DNA of 64,000 bases from Niveispirillum lacus (lineage in GTDB: Bacteria > Pseudomonadota > Alphaproteobacteria > Azospirillales > Azospirillaceae): assembly GCF_002251795.1 (NCBI RefSeq), contig NZ_NOXU01000031.1, forward strand, positions 186,001 to 250,000. Direction: 5' to 3'. The position numbers and the translations under genes are program-made. The stretch's first letter is position 1, and every line of letters begins with the position of its first letter. The notes under the pieces were generated by a model. That model was not told the DNA's origin. It saw only the letters and a program-made list of their open reading frames with translations, and ran no database searches. Of the stretch, positions 44,839 to 54,675 are shown in pieces.

Positions 44839-45462
44839 TTAACCCTTATCCCCCGCCTGCGCCACCGCCCGCTGGTACGCCGGGCGGGCCTGCATGGCCG
44901 ACAGCAGGCGCGTGATGTTGGGGTGGGTGGCCGCCGTGACGCCGGCGCGCATCACCGACACTTCCAGGGGGAAGCTCATCATGATGTCGGCGGCGGAGAA
45001 TTCAGCACCGGCGAGCCAGGGGGAACGCCCCGCCTCCTTCTCCACATAGTCCAGATGCAGGTTCACCTGCTCCTTGACCATGCCCCGGATCGGCAGGGCC
45101 AGCAGGCCCATCTTGTCCGCGATCAGCTTCAGCAGAAGCTGCGGCATCAAAGAGCCTTCGGCGTAATGCATCCAGTAGCGATAGCGCCAATGGGCGTCAG
45201 CATTATCGGCGGCAGGGGCCAGATGCGGGGCGTGGTGGGCCAGGAGATATTCGATGATCAGGCCGGTTTCGACCAGGACCTTGCCATCCACCTCTACGAT
45301 GGGCAACTTGCCCAGCGGGTGAAGGTCACGCAGGGCGAGCGGCGCGCGCATGGTCTTTGTGTTCCGACGGTGCCGTACGATCTCGTAGGGCACTCCCATT
45401 TCCTCCAGTAGCCAAATCACGCGCAGCGACCGGGATATATTCAGGTGGTGAACGCGGATCAT
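44839..45462 (-). CDS. Glutathione S-transferase family protein
   Basis: The 207-residue protein has the thioredoxin-like N-domain (MIRVHHLNISRSLRVIWLLEEMGVPYEI, with the LGKLPIVEVDGKVLVETGLIIEYL segment). The helical C-domain contains SAADIMMSFPLEV. The start at ATG 45462 begins exactly at the first strand; the open frame extends 19 codons further upstream without support. Substrate unknown. It is divergent from tsaD. Confidence 0.9.
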   Translation of the reverse strand: MIRVHHLNISRSLRVIWLLEEMGVPYEIVRHRRNTKTMRAPLALRDLHPLGKLPIVEVDGKVLVETGLIIEYLLAHHAPHLAPAADNADAHWRYRYWMHYAEGSLMPQLLLKLIADKMGLLALPIRGMVKEQVNLHLDYVEKEAGRSPWLAGAEFSAADIMMSFPLEVSVMRAGVTAATHPNITRLLSAMQARPAYQRAVAQAGDKG

Positions 45463-45617
45463 GGTGATGCTCCTGTGGAACGGGTCTTGCGGGAATAGCA
45501 CGGGCGTGCGGTTTGTCAATCAACACCCCGCTCCTTCCCGGCATATTCGCCCCTGCCATGGCTGCAATGTCCCGCCGCCCTTGCCGCCGGGCCGGTGGAC
45601 GCTTAGGTTCTGGCCCC

Positions 45618-46688
45618 ATGAAAGTCCTTGGCATCGAAACCAGTTGTGATGAAACCGCCGCCGCCATCGTCGAGGATGATGGCGAGGGGCCGGGTCGTGT
45701 CCTGTCCAATGTGGTGTTAAGCCAACTGGACGATCACCGCCCCTATGGCGGCGTGGTGCCGGAAATTGCGGCCCGCGCGCATCTCCAACATCTGGATCGG
45801 CTGGTGCGTCAGGCCTTGGATGAGGCGGGCCTGGGCCTGTCGGACCTGGACGGTATTGCCGCCACCGCCGGGCCGGGCCTGATCGGCGGGGTGATGGTGG
45901 GGGTGATGACGGCCAAGGCCATGGCCGCCGTGACGGGCCTGCCCTTCATGGCCGTCAACCATCTGGAAGGCCACGCCCTGACGGCCCGGCTGACGCATGG
46001 GGTGACCTTCCCCTTCCTGCTGCTGCTGGTTTCCGGCGGCCATTGCCAGTTGCTGGCCGTGGAGGGTGTGGGACGGTACCGCCGTCTGGGCACCACCATC
46101 GATGATGCAGTGGGCGAGGCCTTTGATAAATCCGCCAAGATCATGGGCCTGGGCTATCCCGGCGGCCCGCTGATGGAAAAGGCAGCAGCAGGTGCTGCCG
46201 ACCCTGGGCGCTTCGACCTGCCCGTGCCCATGAAGGGTCGGCCCGATTGTGATTTCAGCTTTTCCGGCCTGAAGACCGCCGTGCGCCGGCACGTTGAAAA
46301 TCTGGGCGGCACCCTGACAGACGCCGACCGTGCCGATCTGGCCGCGTCTTTCCACCAAGCTGTGGGCGACAGTCTGATTGACCGCTGCACCAAGGCGCTG
46401 AAATATTTCAAGGAAGCTTTTCCCGACGGTAAGACCCTGGTGGTGGCCGGCGGGGTGGCCGCCAATCAGGTGCTGCGCGCCCGCCTGATGGATCTGTGCC
46501 GGCGCCACCGATTCGACTTTGTGGCTCCGCCGTTGGGCCTGTGTACGGACAATGGCGCGATGATCGCCTGGGCCGGGTTGGAAAGGTTGCGCCTGGGTCT
46601 GACCGACGGGCTGGATTTCGCTCCGCGCCCGCGCTGGCCCCTGGACCCCGGCGCCAAGGCAGCGCCCTTTGCCGGGGTCAAAGCCTAG
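45618..46688 (+). CDS. tsaD: tRNA N6-adenosine threonylcarbamoyltransferase
   Basis: The 356-residue protein starts [20 protein letters not shown] and carries the metal-binding HxxxH (H115, H119 in [10 protein letters not shown]), then [17 protein letters not shown] and the ASKH-fold motif [13 protein letters not shown]. It transfers threonylcarbamoyl to A37 of ANN-decoding tRNAs together with TsaB and TsaE. The start at 45618 matches the family; upstream in-frame ATGs would add unsupported residues. Its 3' end overlaps the convergent RHH gene by four bases. Confidence 0.97.
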   Translation: MKVLGIETSCDETAAAIVEDDGEGPGRVLSNVVLSQLDDHRPYGGVVPEIAARAHLQHLDRLVRQALDEAGLGLSDLDGIAATAGPGLIGGVMVGVMTAKAMAAVTGLPFMAVNHLEGHALTARLTHGVTFPFLLLLVSGGHCQLLAVEGVGRYRRLGTTIDDAVGEAFDKSAKIMGLGYPGGPLMEKAAAGAADPGRFDLPVPMKGRPDCDFSFSGLKTAVRRHVENLGGTLTDADRADLAASFHQAVGDSLIDRCTKALKYFKEAFPDGKTLVVAGGVAANQVLRARLMDLCRRHRFDFVAPPLGLCTDNGAMIAWAGLERLRLGLTDGLDFAPRPRWPLDPGAKAAPFAGVKA

Positions 46689-46912
46689 ACCGGCTTGCTG
46701 CCAGGCGGCCGGAAGGCGGCCAGGATATGGACGCGCAGGGCACTGGACAGGTTGCCAGTGCGGGTCGCATCCACCCGTTCGATCAGGGCGTTGACCGACA
46801 GGCCCTCAGCCGCTGCCAGCTCCTTCAGGGCATCCCAGAATGGGGCTTCAAGGGTGACACTGGTCGGGTGGCCAGCAATCATGACGGAGCGTTTGCGGAC
46901 CTCGGTCATCAT
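46685..46912 (-). CDS. Ribbon-helix-helix domain protein
   Basis: The 75-residue protein fits the short RHH family common in alphaproteobacteria: [43 protein letters not shown] beta strand (TSVTLEAPF) precedes two helices. Such proteins are presumed DNA-binding dimers; targets are unknown. AAGGAA lies five bases before the ATG. It lies downstream of zapE (reading the other way) in tight packing. Confidence 0.85.
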   Translation of the reverse strand: MMTEVRKRSVMIAGHPTSVTLEAPFWDALKELAAAEGLSVNALIERVDATRTGNLSSALRVHILAAFRPPGSKPV

Positions 46913-46964
46913 ACAGTTCCTTCAAGGGACGGGCGCCGCCGTCCGGCCTGTTGGTGTCGTCCGC

Positions 46965-48083
46965 TCAGGTCAGATGCTCCCGCGCCAGATAATCCTGGCT
47001 CTGCATTTCCATCAGCCGGCTGACCGTGCGCTGGAATTCGTAGGCGTGGGTGCCCTCGGCATAAATACGCTCCGGCGCGACCTCCGCCGCGATGATGGTA
47101 TTCACCTTGTGCTCATACAGGGCGTCGATCAGGGTCATGAAGCGCTTGGCCTCGTTGCGCAATGCTTCCGGCAGACGCGGCACCCGGTCGATCAGGACCG
47201 TGTGATAATGTGTGGCGATGGACAAATAGTCACCGGCGCCTAGGGGACGGGCGCAGAGCTCGTCAAAGGTGAACCAGGCGACACCTTTGGCGCTGCGCGG
47301 CACCTCGACCTTGCGGCCTTGCACCGTCAGGGAGGTGGTAGTGGCTGCTGCCCCGTCGGTCAGGTCGGCAAAGGTGTCGGCCATGGCCTGTGCCGTGGAA
47401 GGACCCAGCGGGTAATGGTAAACCTTGGCTCCCATCAAGCGCGCCAGACGATAGTCGCGCGCCGAAGCCAGATGCAGCACATCCAGCCTGTCCTTCAGCA
47501 GGGCAATGAAGGGCAGGAATAACGGGCGGTTCAGCCCGTCCTTGTACAGGTCATCGGGGGGCCAGTTGCTGGTCGCGACCACAACAACCCCCAGATCGAA
47601 CAGGGCGGTAAACAGACGGCCCAGGATCATCGCGTTGGTGATGTCGGTGACGTGGAATTCATCGAAGCAGAGAAGCCAGCCATCGGCCGCGATCTCCTTC
47701 GCCACCTCGACGACCTCTTCCCCCGGTTTCACCCGGCCTTCGCTGCGCATTGCATGCATGCGTTCATGCACCTTCAACATGAAGGCATGAAAATGCACAC
47801 GGACCTTATGTTCCACCGGTGCGGTTTCATAGAACAGGTCCATCAGCATGGATTTGCCGCGACCGACATCGCCATAGATGTACAGACCCTGCGGGGCAGG
47901 GTCGGGGCGTCGGGCAAGGCCCAGGCGGGCACGCCAGCCGGTAGGGCCCGTGGCGGGACGATAGCCCTTCAGGGCATGCCAAAGGCTTTCCAGCTTTTCC
48001 GCCGCCAGTTCCTGCGCCGGGTCCGCCTTCAGCGTGCCGGTGCCGCGGCGGGCGCGGTAGACGGAAAGAGGGCCGTCGGTCAT
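46965..48083 (-). CDS. zapE: ZapE / AFG1-like ATPase
   Basis: The 372-residue protein begins MTDGPLSVYRARRGTGTLKADPAQELAAEKLE and has the Walker A GDVGRGKSMLMDLF. FHAFMLKVHERMH, the Walker B LCFDEFHVTDITNAMIL and TSNWPPDDLYKDGLNR follow. All are standard for the AFG1/ZapE family of AAA ATPases, which influence FtsZ-ring constriction and, in mitochondria, turnover of respiratory subunits. I chose ATG 48083 because the family begins there; an upstream ATG at 48143 adds 20 residues. Confidence 0.93.
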   Translation of the reverse strand: MTDGPLSVYRARRGTGTLKADPAQELAAEKLESLWHALKGYRPATGPTGWRARLGLARRPDPAPQGLYIYGDVGRGKSMLMDLFYETAPVEHKVRVHFHAFMLKVHERMHAMRSEGRVKPGEEVVEVAKEIAADGWLLCFDEFHVTDITNAMILGRLFTALFDLGVVVVATSNWPPDDLYKDGLNRPLFLPFIALLKDRLDVLHLASARDYRLARLMGAKVYHYPLGPSTAQAMADTFADLTDGAAATTTSLTVQGRKVEVPRSAKGVAWFTFDELCARPLGAGDYLSIATHYHTVLIDRVPRLPEALRNEAKRFMTLIDALYEHKVNTIIAAEVAPERIYAEGTHAYEFQRTVSRLMEMQSQDYLAREHLT

Positions 48084-48243
48084 GGCGCGATCACAAGCAA
48101 GGTCAATGACTTCACTGCCCACTGGTAAAGGGCGCATTGCCATCTCGCAAGTGCCGCAACCTGGACCCTGATCTGTGGCTTCCTCGGGTATGCGGAAATT
48201 GGTCGTTACATTTTAAACAAATTCGTGTGAAATTCTCCCCGTC

Positions 48244-49038
48244 ATGAATGTGTCAATCCGCCTCTTTCTGGCCGCGCTTGCGGTCGTTTTTGTGTTGGCC
48301 GGTGCCGTTGCGCCTGTTCGGGGCGAGGGGGCGTCTGCCTGCATCCTGCGCTTTGCCTGGACCGAGTTCCCGCCCTATCAGACACTGGGCGCAGATGGGA
48401 AGCCATCCGGGATTGATGTGGATCTGGTGAACGAAATCGGGCGACGCATGCCCTGTGCCATCCAGTGGGAACTGGCCCCGCGTCCGCGGGCAGTCCTGCT
48501 GGTCCAGGAAGGCAAGGTCGATGCCGTGGTCGGTGTCGCCCGCACGGCAGAGCGCGATACGTTTGGCATCTATTCTCCGCCGGTGCGGGAGGGGCGTAAT
48601 GTCCTGATCGTGCGCAAGGGGGCCACGTCACGCTTTGCCTATGACAGCCTGACGGCGCTTGCCGGCAGCGCGTTCCGTCTGGGTGTTGTTTCCGGTAGCC
48701 GTTATAGTCAGGAATTCGAGGATCTGACCCGCAGCGGGGCGCTGGCTGACAATGTCATTCCTGTTCAGAACGGGGAAAGTGCCATGGCCATGTTGATGCG
48801 GGACAGGATCGACGGGTTCCTGGACGGGCACCGCACCGCCCTGTCCCGCGCAGCGCAACTGGGCCTGGCGGATGAGATCGAAGTGCATCCGATGTTCGTG
48901 AGCGAACACAAAGCGTATGTGCTGTTCAGCCGCGCGGCTGCTGTCGATCCTGCCCTGATAACCCAGTTCAACGCCGTGCTGTTGGGCATGCAGGCCGATG
49001 GCACCCTTGCCCGGATCATGACCAGTTACGGAAGCTGA
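48244..49038 (+). CDS. Family 3 extracellular solute-binding protein
   Basis: The 264-residue precursor has a signal peptide (LAALAVVFVLAGAVAPVRG) and then the amino-acid-binding fold: FAWTEFPPYQTLGADGKPSGIDVDLVNEIG, GKVDAVVGVARTAER and the C-terminal DGTLARIMTSYG. No permease or ATPase genes adjoin, so it may be an orphan periplasmic sensor or partner of a remote transporter. It converges with a second orphan of the same family with stops adjacent (49038/49039). Confidence 0.85.
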   Translation: MNVSIRLFLAALAVVFVLAGAVAPVRGEGASACILRFAWTEFPPYQTLGADGKPSGIDVDLVNEIGRRMPCAIQWELAPRPRAVLLVQEGKVDAVVGVARTAERDTFGIYSPPVREGRNVLIVRKGATSRFAYDSLTALAGSAFRLGVVSGSRYSQEFEDLTRSGALADNVIPVQNGESAMAMLMRDRIDGFLDGHRTALSRAAQLGLADEIEVHPMFVSEHKAYVLFSRAAAVDPALITQFNAVLLGMQADGTLARIMTSYGS

Positions 49039-49821
49039 TCAACGCGCATTGGCCATCACGGGAGCCCAGTCGCCCAGCCCGTAGCGGGCCAGAATTCGTG
49101 ACAGTTTGCCGGATTTGCGCAAACTCTTGATCCCGGTATCCAGCCTTGCCGCCCGTGCCGTGCCGTTGTTTCCAGGGGCAAAGGCGATATAGAGCGGTGT
49201 ACCCCCATCGATGGCCTGCATTTCAACCAACCCGTCAATGCCTTCGGCCACCAGCGCGAATTCTGCCACGTTCATGTCCTCAATCACCACATCGACACGG
49301 CCAGCCAGCAGCTTCTTCAGGTTTTGGTCAGTGACATCTTCTCCGGCTGCCAGTTCCAGCCGGCTGGTGTCCCCGGCATGGGCTTTGATGTAATCGTCCA
49401 GCACTTTTCCGTATGAATAGTCGAGAACAGCCGCCAGACGCTTGCCCTCCAGGCTGTTCGCATCGGTGTAGCGCCATTGGTCCCCGCGTCGGACAATCAT
49501 CACATTGGTGGTGAGGCCGATGCTTTCCTGACCAAAAACCAGCCCGTCCGCGTCGGCGATCGTTGCGCCCGCCACCGCATCGATACGGCCGGCGCGCGCC
49601 TCCTCAACGGCGCGGGTCCAGGGCAGAAGTTGGTAATCCAGCCCGCTTTCATCGGCGAAGATTTCCTGCATGATCTCTACCATGTAGCCGGGTTTGTCTG
49701 CCACCGGCTCACAATTATAGGGGCACCAAGCATCGGCGCGCAGGCGGATCGGTTCGGCGGCGGCGGCCGTGCCGCCCAGCACCGAGATCATGATCAGAAG
49801 GGCCATGCAAGCACGCATCAT
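49039..49821 (-). CDS. Family 3 extracellular solute-binding protein (second copy type)
   Basis: A precursor of about 260 residues has a signal peptide (MALLIMISVLGGTAAAAE). The SBP_bac_3 fold follows (LRADAWCPYNCEPVADKPGYMVEIM, GRIDAVAGATIADADGL, SLEGKRLAAVLDYSYG, ILARYGLGDW). A cysteine pair, CPYNC, at the start of the mature domain could form a disulfide. GGAG lies five bases before ATG 49821, so I prefer it over 49851. It is only distantly similar to its convergent neighbour. No transporter partner is nearby. Confidence 0.85.
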   Translation of the reverse strand: MMRACMALLIMISVLGGTAAAAEPIRLRADAWCPYNCEPVADKPGYMVEIMQEIFADESGLDYQLLPWTRAVEEARAGRIDAVAGATIADADGLVFGQESIGLTTNVMIVRRGDQWRYTDANSLEGKRLAAVLDYSYGKVLDDYIKAHAGDTSRLELAAGEDVTDQNLKKLLAGRVDVVIEDMNVAEFALVAEGIDGLVEMQAIDGGTPLYIAFAPGNNGTARAARLDTGIKSLRKSGKLSRILARYGLGDWAPVMANAR

Positions 49822-50000
49822 CGTTGCTCCATTGATCCGGTTTGTTCGCATCTGCGGTGGTGATTTAGCAGTTGCAACATCCTAGCAGCGGAATGTTGCG
49901 GCTTTCCTGTCGCTCCAGTGCGGAAGCAAGTTGAAAGCCGGCCAAGGATAGGGGATCGTGACGCCATGTCTGTCGTTGCCCCACCCAGCCCCTGTGCGTG

Positions 50001-51230
50001 ATGAAAGACCGGCCCGATACAGCGTTGCCGGCCGAGGCCTATGAGCGGGCGAAGGAACTGGCGGTCAGGGGCGACCCGGCACAGCGGGCAGAATTGGCCC
50101 TGCGCCCGGAAACGCCGCCGGAACTGCTCTATTATCTGGCCGACGATGATGAAGCGCTGGTTCGTCGCGCTGTTGCTTTTCGCACCGAAACGCCGGTACA
50201 GGCGGCGCCGCGGCTGGCCCGCGACATGGATACCGATGTACGGGTGCTGTTATCGCGCAAGCTGGCCCGCGCCCTGCCGCACCTGACCGGGGCTGAACAT
50301 TCCGCGATCCGCGATCTGGCGCATCATGCCCTGACGATGCTAGCCGCCGATCAGGTGGTGCGGGTCCGCGCCGCCCTGGCCGGAGCCTTACGGGACGTGG
50401 CCTCGGCCCCACCCGGCCTGATCGCACAGCTCGCCCGCGATGTGGCACGGGAGGTGGCGGAACCGATCCTGCGCGGATGTGTCAACCTCTCAGATGACGA
50501 ACTGGTTTCGATCATCGCCGCGCAGCCAGTGCCATGGGTGCTGGAAGCCATAGCCCGGCGTGATCATGTCTCCGCGCCGGTCGCCGAGGCGGTGGCCGCC
50601 ACAGGAGACCCGGTGGCCACCGCCAGCCTTCTGGCCAATCCGGGGGCGGCCCTGTCTGACCGCACCATGGGCCAACTGATGGAGAAGCCGCTGGCCGCCA
50701 TAGACATGTCGCGTACGACGGCCAAACCGCTGCTGCCCCCGTCGCTGCTGGGCAAACTGGCCCGGATTGTTGAGGACAGCATTCGCGGTGAACTGGCCGG
50801 GCAGGGTTTTGACAAGCAGGACCGCCAAGAGGTGGTCGAGGTCACACAGCGGCGTCTGGATTGGGCACGCGACTATGTGAAACGCGAGCCGCCGGATGCC
50901 AAGGCGGCCCGACTGAAGGCGGAAGGCAAGCTGGACGAGGCGGCCCTGTGGGATGCGCTGTCCTGGGGGGATAAACCCTTTGTCCGCGAAGCGCTGGCGC
51001 TACGAGCCGATCTGCCGTCCGAACTGGTGCAGCGTGTCATTGATACGCAGAGTGCGCGGGCCATCACGGCGCTGGCCTGGCGGGCAGGCCTGTCGATGCG
51101 TTGTGCCCGGCTGTTGCAACTGAAATCAGGCCTGCCGCCGACCAAACTGCTGAATGCGCGGCATGGGGTGGAGTATCCGATGAACGAGGCTGAGATGCGC
51201 TGGCAACTCGGCCTGTTTGGGGTGGAGTAG
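50001..51230 (+). CDS. DUF2336 domain protein
   Basis: The 409-residue, almost wholly helical protein is rich in Ala, Arg and Leu and built from HEAT-like units (for example ERAKELAVRGDPAQRAELALRPETPPELLYYLADD and DVRVLLSRKLARALPHL). The DUF2336 pattern continues with ALVRRAVAFRTETP. The family is found mainly in Rhodospirillales-like alphaproteobacteria and has no established role. GTG directly precedes the ATG. Convergent with a chemoreceptor gene. Confidence 0.82.
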   Translation: MKDRPDTALPAEAYERAKELAVRGDPAQRAELALRPETPPELLYYLADDDEALVRRAVAFRTETPVQAAPRLARDMDTDVRVLLSRKLARALPHLTGAEHSAIRDLAHHALTMLAADQVVRVRAALAGALRDVASAPPGLIAQLARDVAREVAEPILRGCVNLSDDELVSIIAAQPVPWVLEAIARRDHVSAPVAEAVAATGDPVATASLLANPGAALSDRTMGQLMEKPLAAIDMSRTTAKPLLPPSLLGKLARIVEDSIRGELAGQGFDKQDRQEVVEVTQRRLDWARDYVKREPPDAKAARLKAEGKLDEAALWDALSWGDKPFVREALALRADLPSELVQRVIDTQSARAITALAWRAGLSMRCARLLQLKSGLPPTKLLNARHGVEYPMNEAEMRWQLGLFGVE

Positions 51231-51369
51231 GGCGCGGAAGACCATGTGGGCGCAGTGATGGTGACCGCCAACGCGCATGGCCGTCCGGTTCCCCATGCGC
51301 CTGTGCTGCGTTCATGGTGTGGCCTAGCGTGGCCTGGACAGCACCATCGACCATCGACCATCGCTGCCG

Positions 51370-51400
51370 GAGCGGTTTTCCGGGTTCAGGAAAACCGCTC
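51370..51400. repeat. Perfect 12-base-pair hairpin between DUF2336 and chemoreceptor genes
   Basis: GAGCGGTTTTCC and GGAAAACCGCTC flank GGGTTCA. It lies between convergent genes and could act as a bidirectional terminator or be a dispersed palindromic element. It lacks a T-run outside the stem. The short tandem ACCATCG repeat at about 51345-51362 lies beside it. Confidence 0.5.
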
Positions 51401-51422
51401 AGCCCACCCCGTCTCCGCCGCG

Positions 51423-53126
51423 TTAAGCGCCCGCCCGCACCGATGCCAGGAACCGGTCCACCTGTTGCCGCAGCGTGCCGGCATGGTCGGTTAACTCCGC
51501 CGACGCTGTCAGCAACTGCTGGGATTCTGCGCCGGTACGGCTGGTGCCCTCGCGGACATCGACCACAGCCATGGTGACCGTTTCCACCCCGCCAGAGGCG
51601 TGGCGGGCGCTGCGGGCGATTTCAGTGGTGGCCGCGTTCTGCTCCTCCACGGCGGAAGCGATGGCGATGGAGATTCGGTTCACCTGTTCCACAATCGTGC
51701 CGATCCCTTTGATCGCGTTCACCGCTTCGCCCGTCGCGGACTGAATTTCGGCGATACGCTGGGCGATATCGTCGGTGGCACGGGCTGTCTGGCTGGCCAG
51801 TGATTTCACTTCCGACGCCACAACAGCAAATCCCTTGCCGGCCTCTCCAGCGCGGGCAGCCTCGATGGTGGCGTTAAGGGCCAGAAGGTTGGTCTGGCTG
51901 GCAATATCACTGATCAGGCCCAGCACCTCGCCAATACGGTCAGCCTTGGTCGACAGACCATCCACGATGGCATTGGTGCGGGCCGCCTGTTGTGCAGCCT
52001 GACGTGTGCGCTCGGTACTCTCGTCGATCTGGCGGGCAATTTCCTGGATGGAGCTTGCCAACTGGCCGGCGGCGGTGGCCACGGCCTGTACATTGTCGGT
52101 GGCCTCTGTAGAGGAACTTTCCACGGTATCGACCTTCTCCGCCGCAGTGGCCGCAGTGGTCAACAGCAGTTCGGCGGATTGGCGCACCGTGGTGGACGAG
52201 GTGCTGACGGCTGCGACGACAGCGCTCACCTCATCTTCAAACCGGCGGGCGAGGGCCTGCATTTCAGCCTGACGGGTCTGTTTGGCGCGTTCCTCAGCGG
52301 CCGCCTGTTCGCGGCGCAAGGCATCGGCTTCCAAGGCATTGTGTTTGAAGACCTCAACAGCGCGGGTGATCTCCCCCACTTCGTTTGCCGTTTTGTTCGC
52401 CGGGATTTCCGTGGACAGGTTGCCATCAGCCAGCCGCAGCATGGCATCGGTCAGCCGGCGCAGCGGGGCCAGCGAATTCACCGTCCACCAGGCCATACCG
52501 CCACCCAAGGCCAGGCAGAAAGCGCAGACAATCAGCATCAACTCTGAAAAGCCACGGGCCTGGGCGCGTGTTTCATTGCCGATGAGGCCGTTGTCACGCT
52601 CTTCTTTGTCGATAAAACGATTGATCCGGGCCAGCCATTCAGACAGGTCAAGGCGCACCGTGGATAGCAGCAACTCCCGCGCTTCGGCGTCCTGTCCAGC
52701 CTGCCGCAATTCGATCACCTTGTTGATGCCAGGCAATGTCTTGGCTTCAATCTCCTTGATCGCATCCAGGATCTGCCGTTCCTCGGGCAGGATATCGCCG
52801 CGGGTCGCGAACATCTCATCCATGGCTTCGGCCGAAATGGCGTAGGCGGCTTCCAACCTGCGGATTTCGGCAACGACCAAGTCAATCTTACTGGTATCCA
52901 CCAGGACAACATCCCGCAGGGCGATGGCGCGGTCATGGACGGAGCCACGGAAATTGATGGCATGGCGCTGTTTGACGCCGTTGACCTCGTTGATTTTGGT
53001 CAGACTGTTATCGATCAGGCTGACCTTTTGCACCCCTATGCCTGTCAGCAGGACAAGCAGTGCCAGCAACACGCCAAAGCCGATCAGCACACGGGTTTTG
53101 ATCGTAGCATCACGCAAAATGCGCAT
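51423..53126 (-). CDS. Methyl-accepting chemotaxis protein
   Basis: The 567-residue chemoreceptor has a membrane helix (about 11-32), a four-helix-bundle periplasmic sensor (about 33-190) and a second helix ([19 protein letters not shown], about 195-215). A HAMP domain follows ([25 protein letters not shown]), then the long signalling coiled coil with the hairpin tip [41 protein letters not shown]. It relays ligand binding to CheA/CheW. No che genes are adjacent. Ligand unknown. Confidence 0.94.
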   Translation of the reverse strand: MRILRDATIKTRVLIGFGVLLALLVLLTGIGVQKVSLIDNSLTKINEVNGVKQRHAINFRGSVHDRAIALRDVVLVDTSKIDLVVAEIRRLEAAYAISAEAMDEMFATRGDILPEERQILDAIKEIEAKTLPGINKVIELRQAGQDAEARELLLSTVRLDLSEWLARINRFIDKEERDNGLIGNETRAQARGFSELMLIVCAFCLALGGGMAWWTVNSLAPLRRLTDAMLRLADGNLSTEIPANKTANEVGEITRAVEVFKHNALEADALRREQAAAEERAKQTRQAEMQALARRFEDEVSAVVAAVSTSSTTVRQSAELLLTTAATAAEKVDTVESSSTEATDNVQAVATAAGQLASSIQEIARQIDESTERTRQAAQQAARTNAIVDGLSTKADRIGEVLGLISDIASQTNLLALNATIEAARAGEAGKGFAVVASEVKSLASQTARATDDIAQRIAEIQSATGEAVNAIKGIGTIVEQVNRISIAIASAVEEQNAATTEIARSARHASGGVETVTMAVVDVREGTSRTGAESQQLLTASAELTDHAGTLRQQVDRFLASVRAGA

Positions 53127-53305
53127 GGAACGCTCTCTTCTCGCAACAATGAGCCCGGATGGGCAAAATCAGCCTGCAAACTGATAATGAATCTCAGTAC
53201 GGCACAGTGATGCGCCGCACAGTCACTCCGTCACGGATTTGCCATTGCAGCCCTGTCGCGGGCCGGCGTAGCAAGAAACATGGCTAACCTTGAAAGGGGG
53301 AGCGA

Positions 53306-54166
53306 GTGCGGACCATCCTGACCATCCAGTCGCATGTCGCCTTTGGGCATGTTGGCAACCGTGCTGCTGTCTTTCCCCTGGAAAGGCTGGGTTTTGATGC
53401 CATTGCCATCAATACGGTGCAGTTTTCCAACCATACAGGCTATGGCGCCTGGACGGGCATGGTGCTGCCGCCCGACCATATTGCTGATGTCCTGCATGGT
53501 GTGGAGGCGCGGGGGGCTCTGGCAGCGGTGCATGCCGTGCTGACCGGCTATATGGGGGATGCAACCCTGGGCGATGTCGTCCTGTCCGCGGTGGCCCGGG
53601 TGAAGCAGGGTAATGGGCAGGCAATCTATTGCTGCGACCCGGTGATGGGCGATGTCGGGCGTGGTTTTTTTGTGCGGCCCGGTATTCCGGAATTTTTCCG
53701 TGACCGGGCTGTGCCGCAGGCCGACATCATCACCCCCAACCAGTTCGAGCTGGAATATCTGACCGGTTGCGCCGTTACCGATCTGCCATCGGCGCTGGCG
53801 GCGACGCAGGCGGCCCGGAAGCTGGGGCCGCGCTGGGTGGTAGTCACCAGCCTGACACGCGCCGATGCATCGGATGACCGGATTGAGATGCTGCTGGACG
53901 GGCCGGACGGAGCCTTTCTGGTCGCCACACCGCGACTGGACCTGTCGCCCTTGCCCAATGGGGCGGGTGATTGTGTGGCAGCGCTTTTTCTGGCCAAATT
54001 CCTGGAAACAGGGGATGGTCAGTTGGCCCTGTCACACGCGGCATCAGCCATCTATGCCGTATTCAAGGCTACGCGCGACGCCGGGCAGCGGGAGTTGCAG
54101 ATCATCGCAGCCCAGGATCAGTTGGTGCAGCCCGCCCGTTTTTTCAGCGCCAGCCGTGTCAACTGA
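53306..54166 (+). CDS. pdxY: Pyridoxal kinase
   Basis: The 286-residue ribokinase-fold enzyme starts RTILTIQSHVAFGHVGNRAAVFPLERLGFDAIAINTVQFSNHTGYG, which is diagnostic for PdxY/PdxK. It has CDPVMGD, PNQFELEYLTG and the anion-hole motif NGAGDCVAALF. It phosphorylates pyridoxal to PLP. The start is GTG 53306 with AAGGGGGAG upstream. Confidence 0.95.
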   Translation: MRTILTIQSHVAFGHVGNRAAVFPLERLGFDAIAINTVQFSNHTGYGAWTGMVLPPDHIADVLHGVEARGALAAVHAVLTGYMGDATLGDVVLSAVARVKQGNGQAIYCCDPVMGDVGRGFFVRPGIPEFFRDRAVPQADIITPNQFELEYLTGCAVTDLPSALAATQAARKLGPRWVVVTSLTRADASDDRIEMLLDGPDGAFLVATPRLDLSPLPNGAGDCVAALFLAKFLETGDGQLALSHAASAIYAVFKATRDAGQRELQIIAAQDQLVQPARFFSASRVN

Positions 54167-54248
54167 TGTCCGTGAAGGGTGCAGACTTGCCGGGTGTTTC
54201 CGGCAGGTCTATTGAATTGAAGCCGCAGCCCGAAGGAGCGCCAAACGG

Positions 54249-54653
54249 ATGTCTCGCCTGACCCTCGCCCCCCTCGTCCTGATCATGGGCCTGTTGTCCG
54301 TTCCCGCCACCCAGGCCCAGCCGGTCGCCCAGCGCCCGCCGCAGGGCGAGTTTGGGTGCGAGGTGCAGAAGGACAATCCGTGCCAGGGGCGGGTTGATTT
54401 TACCGTGGGCAAAAGTTTTGAGTTCAAAATTCCCGGACCCGGCGATGTGACATTCGAGAACAAGGGCAACAAGCGCTGTGTTCTGGAATATTCCATCACT
54501 GAAAGCACATTGGCCGCGACCGGCCGTCAGCTTTCGCTGGGGCCCGGTCAGAATCAGGTGCTGTCGGTGCGCGACCAGGGCGGCATGGTCATCCGCTTTT
54601 TCAATCGTGGCATCGGTTCCAACGTGTGCGACCTGACCGTCGGCCTCAGTTGA
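54249..54653 (+). CDS. Small secreted protein, unrecognised
   Basis: The 134-residue precursor has a signal peptide (LAPLVLIMGLLSVPATQAQP). The beta-rich mature domain has four cysteines (FGCEVQKDNPC, KRCVLEY, SNVCDLTVG), a number that would allow two disulfides. I do not recognise a family. GAAGGAG precedes the ATG by ten bases. It lies 82 bases after pdxY and converges with a TonB receptor gene. Confidence 0.7.
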   Translation: MSRLTLAPLVLIMGLLSVPATQAQPVAQRPPQGEFGCEVQKDNPCQGRVDFTVGKSFEFKIPGPGDVTFENKGNKRCVLEYSITESTLAATGRQLSLGPGQNQVLSVRDQGGMVIRFFNRGIGSNVCDLTVGLS

Positions 54654-54662
54654 GGCCGACGG
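54637..54662. terminator. Terminator-like hairpin spanning the stop of the small secreted gene
   Basis: CCGTCGGCCTCA and TGAGGCCGACGG form a perfect 12-base inverted repeat around GT that includes the TGA stop. It has no T-run, but its position between convergent genes suggests a termination role. Confidence 0.4.
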
Positions 54663-54675
54663 GGGCGCATGGTCG

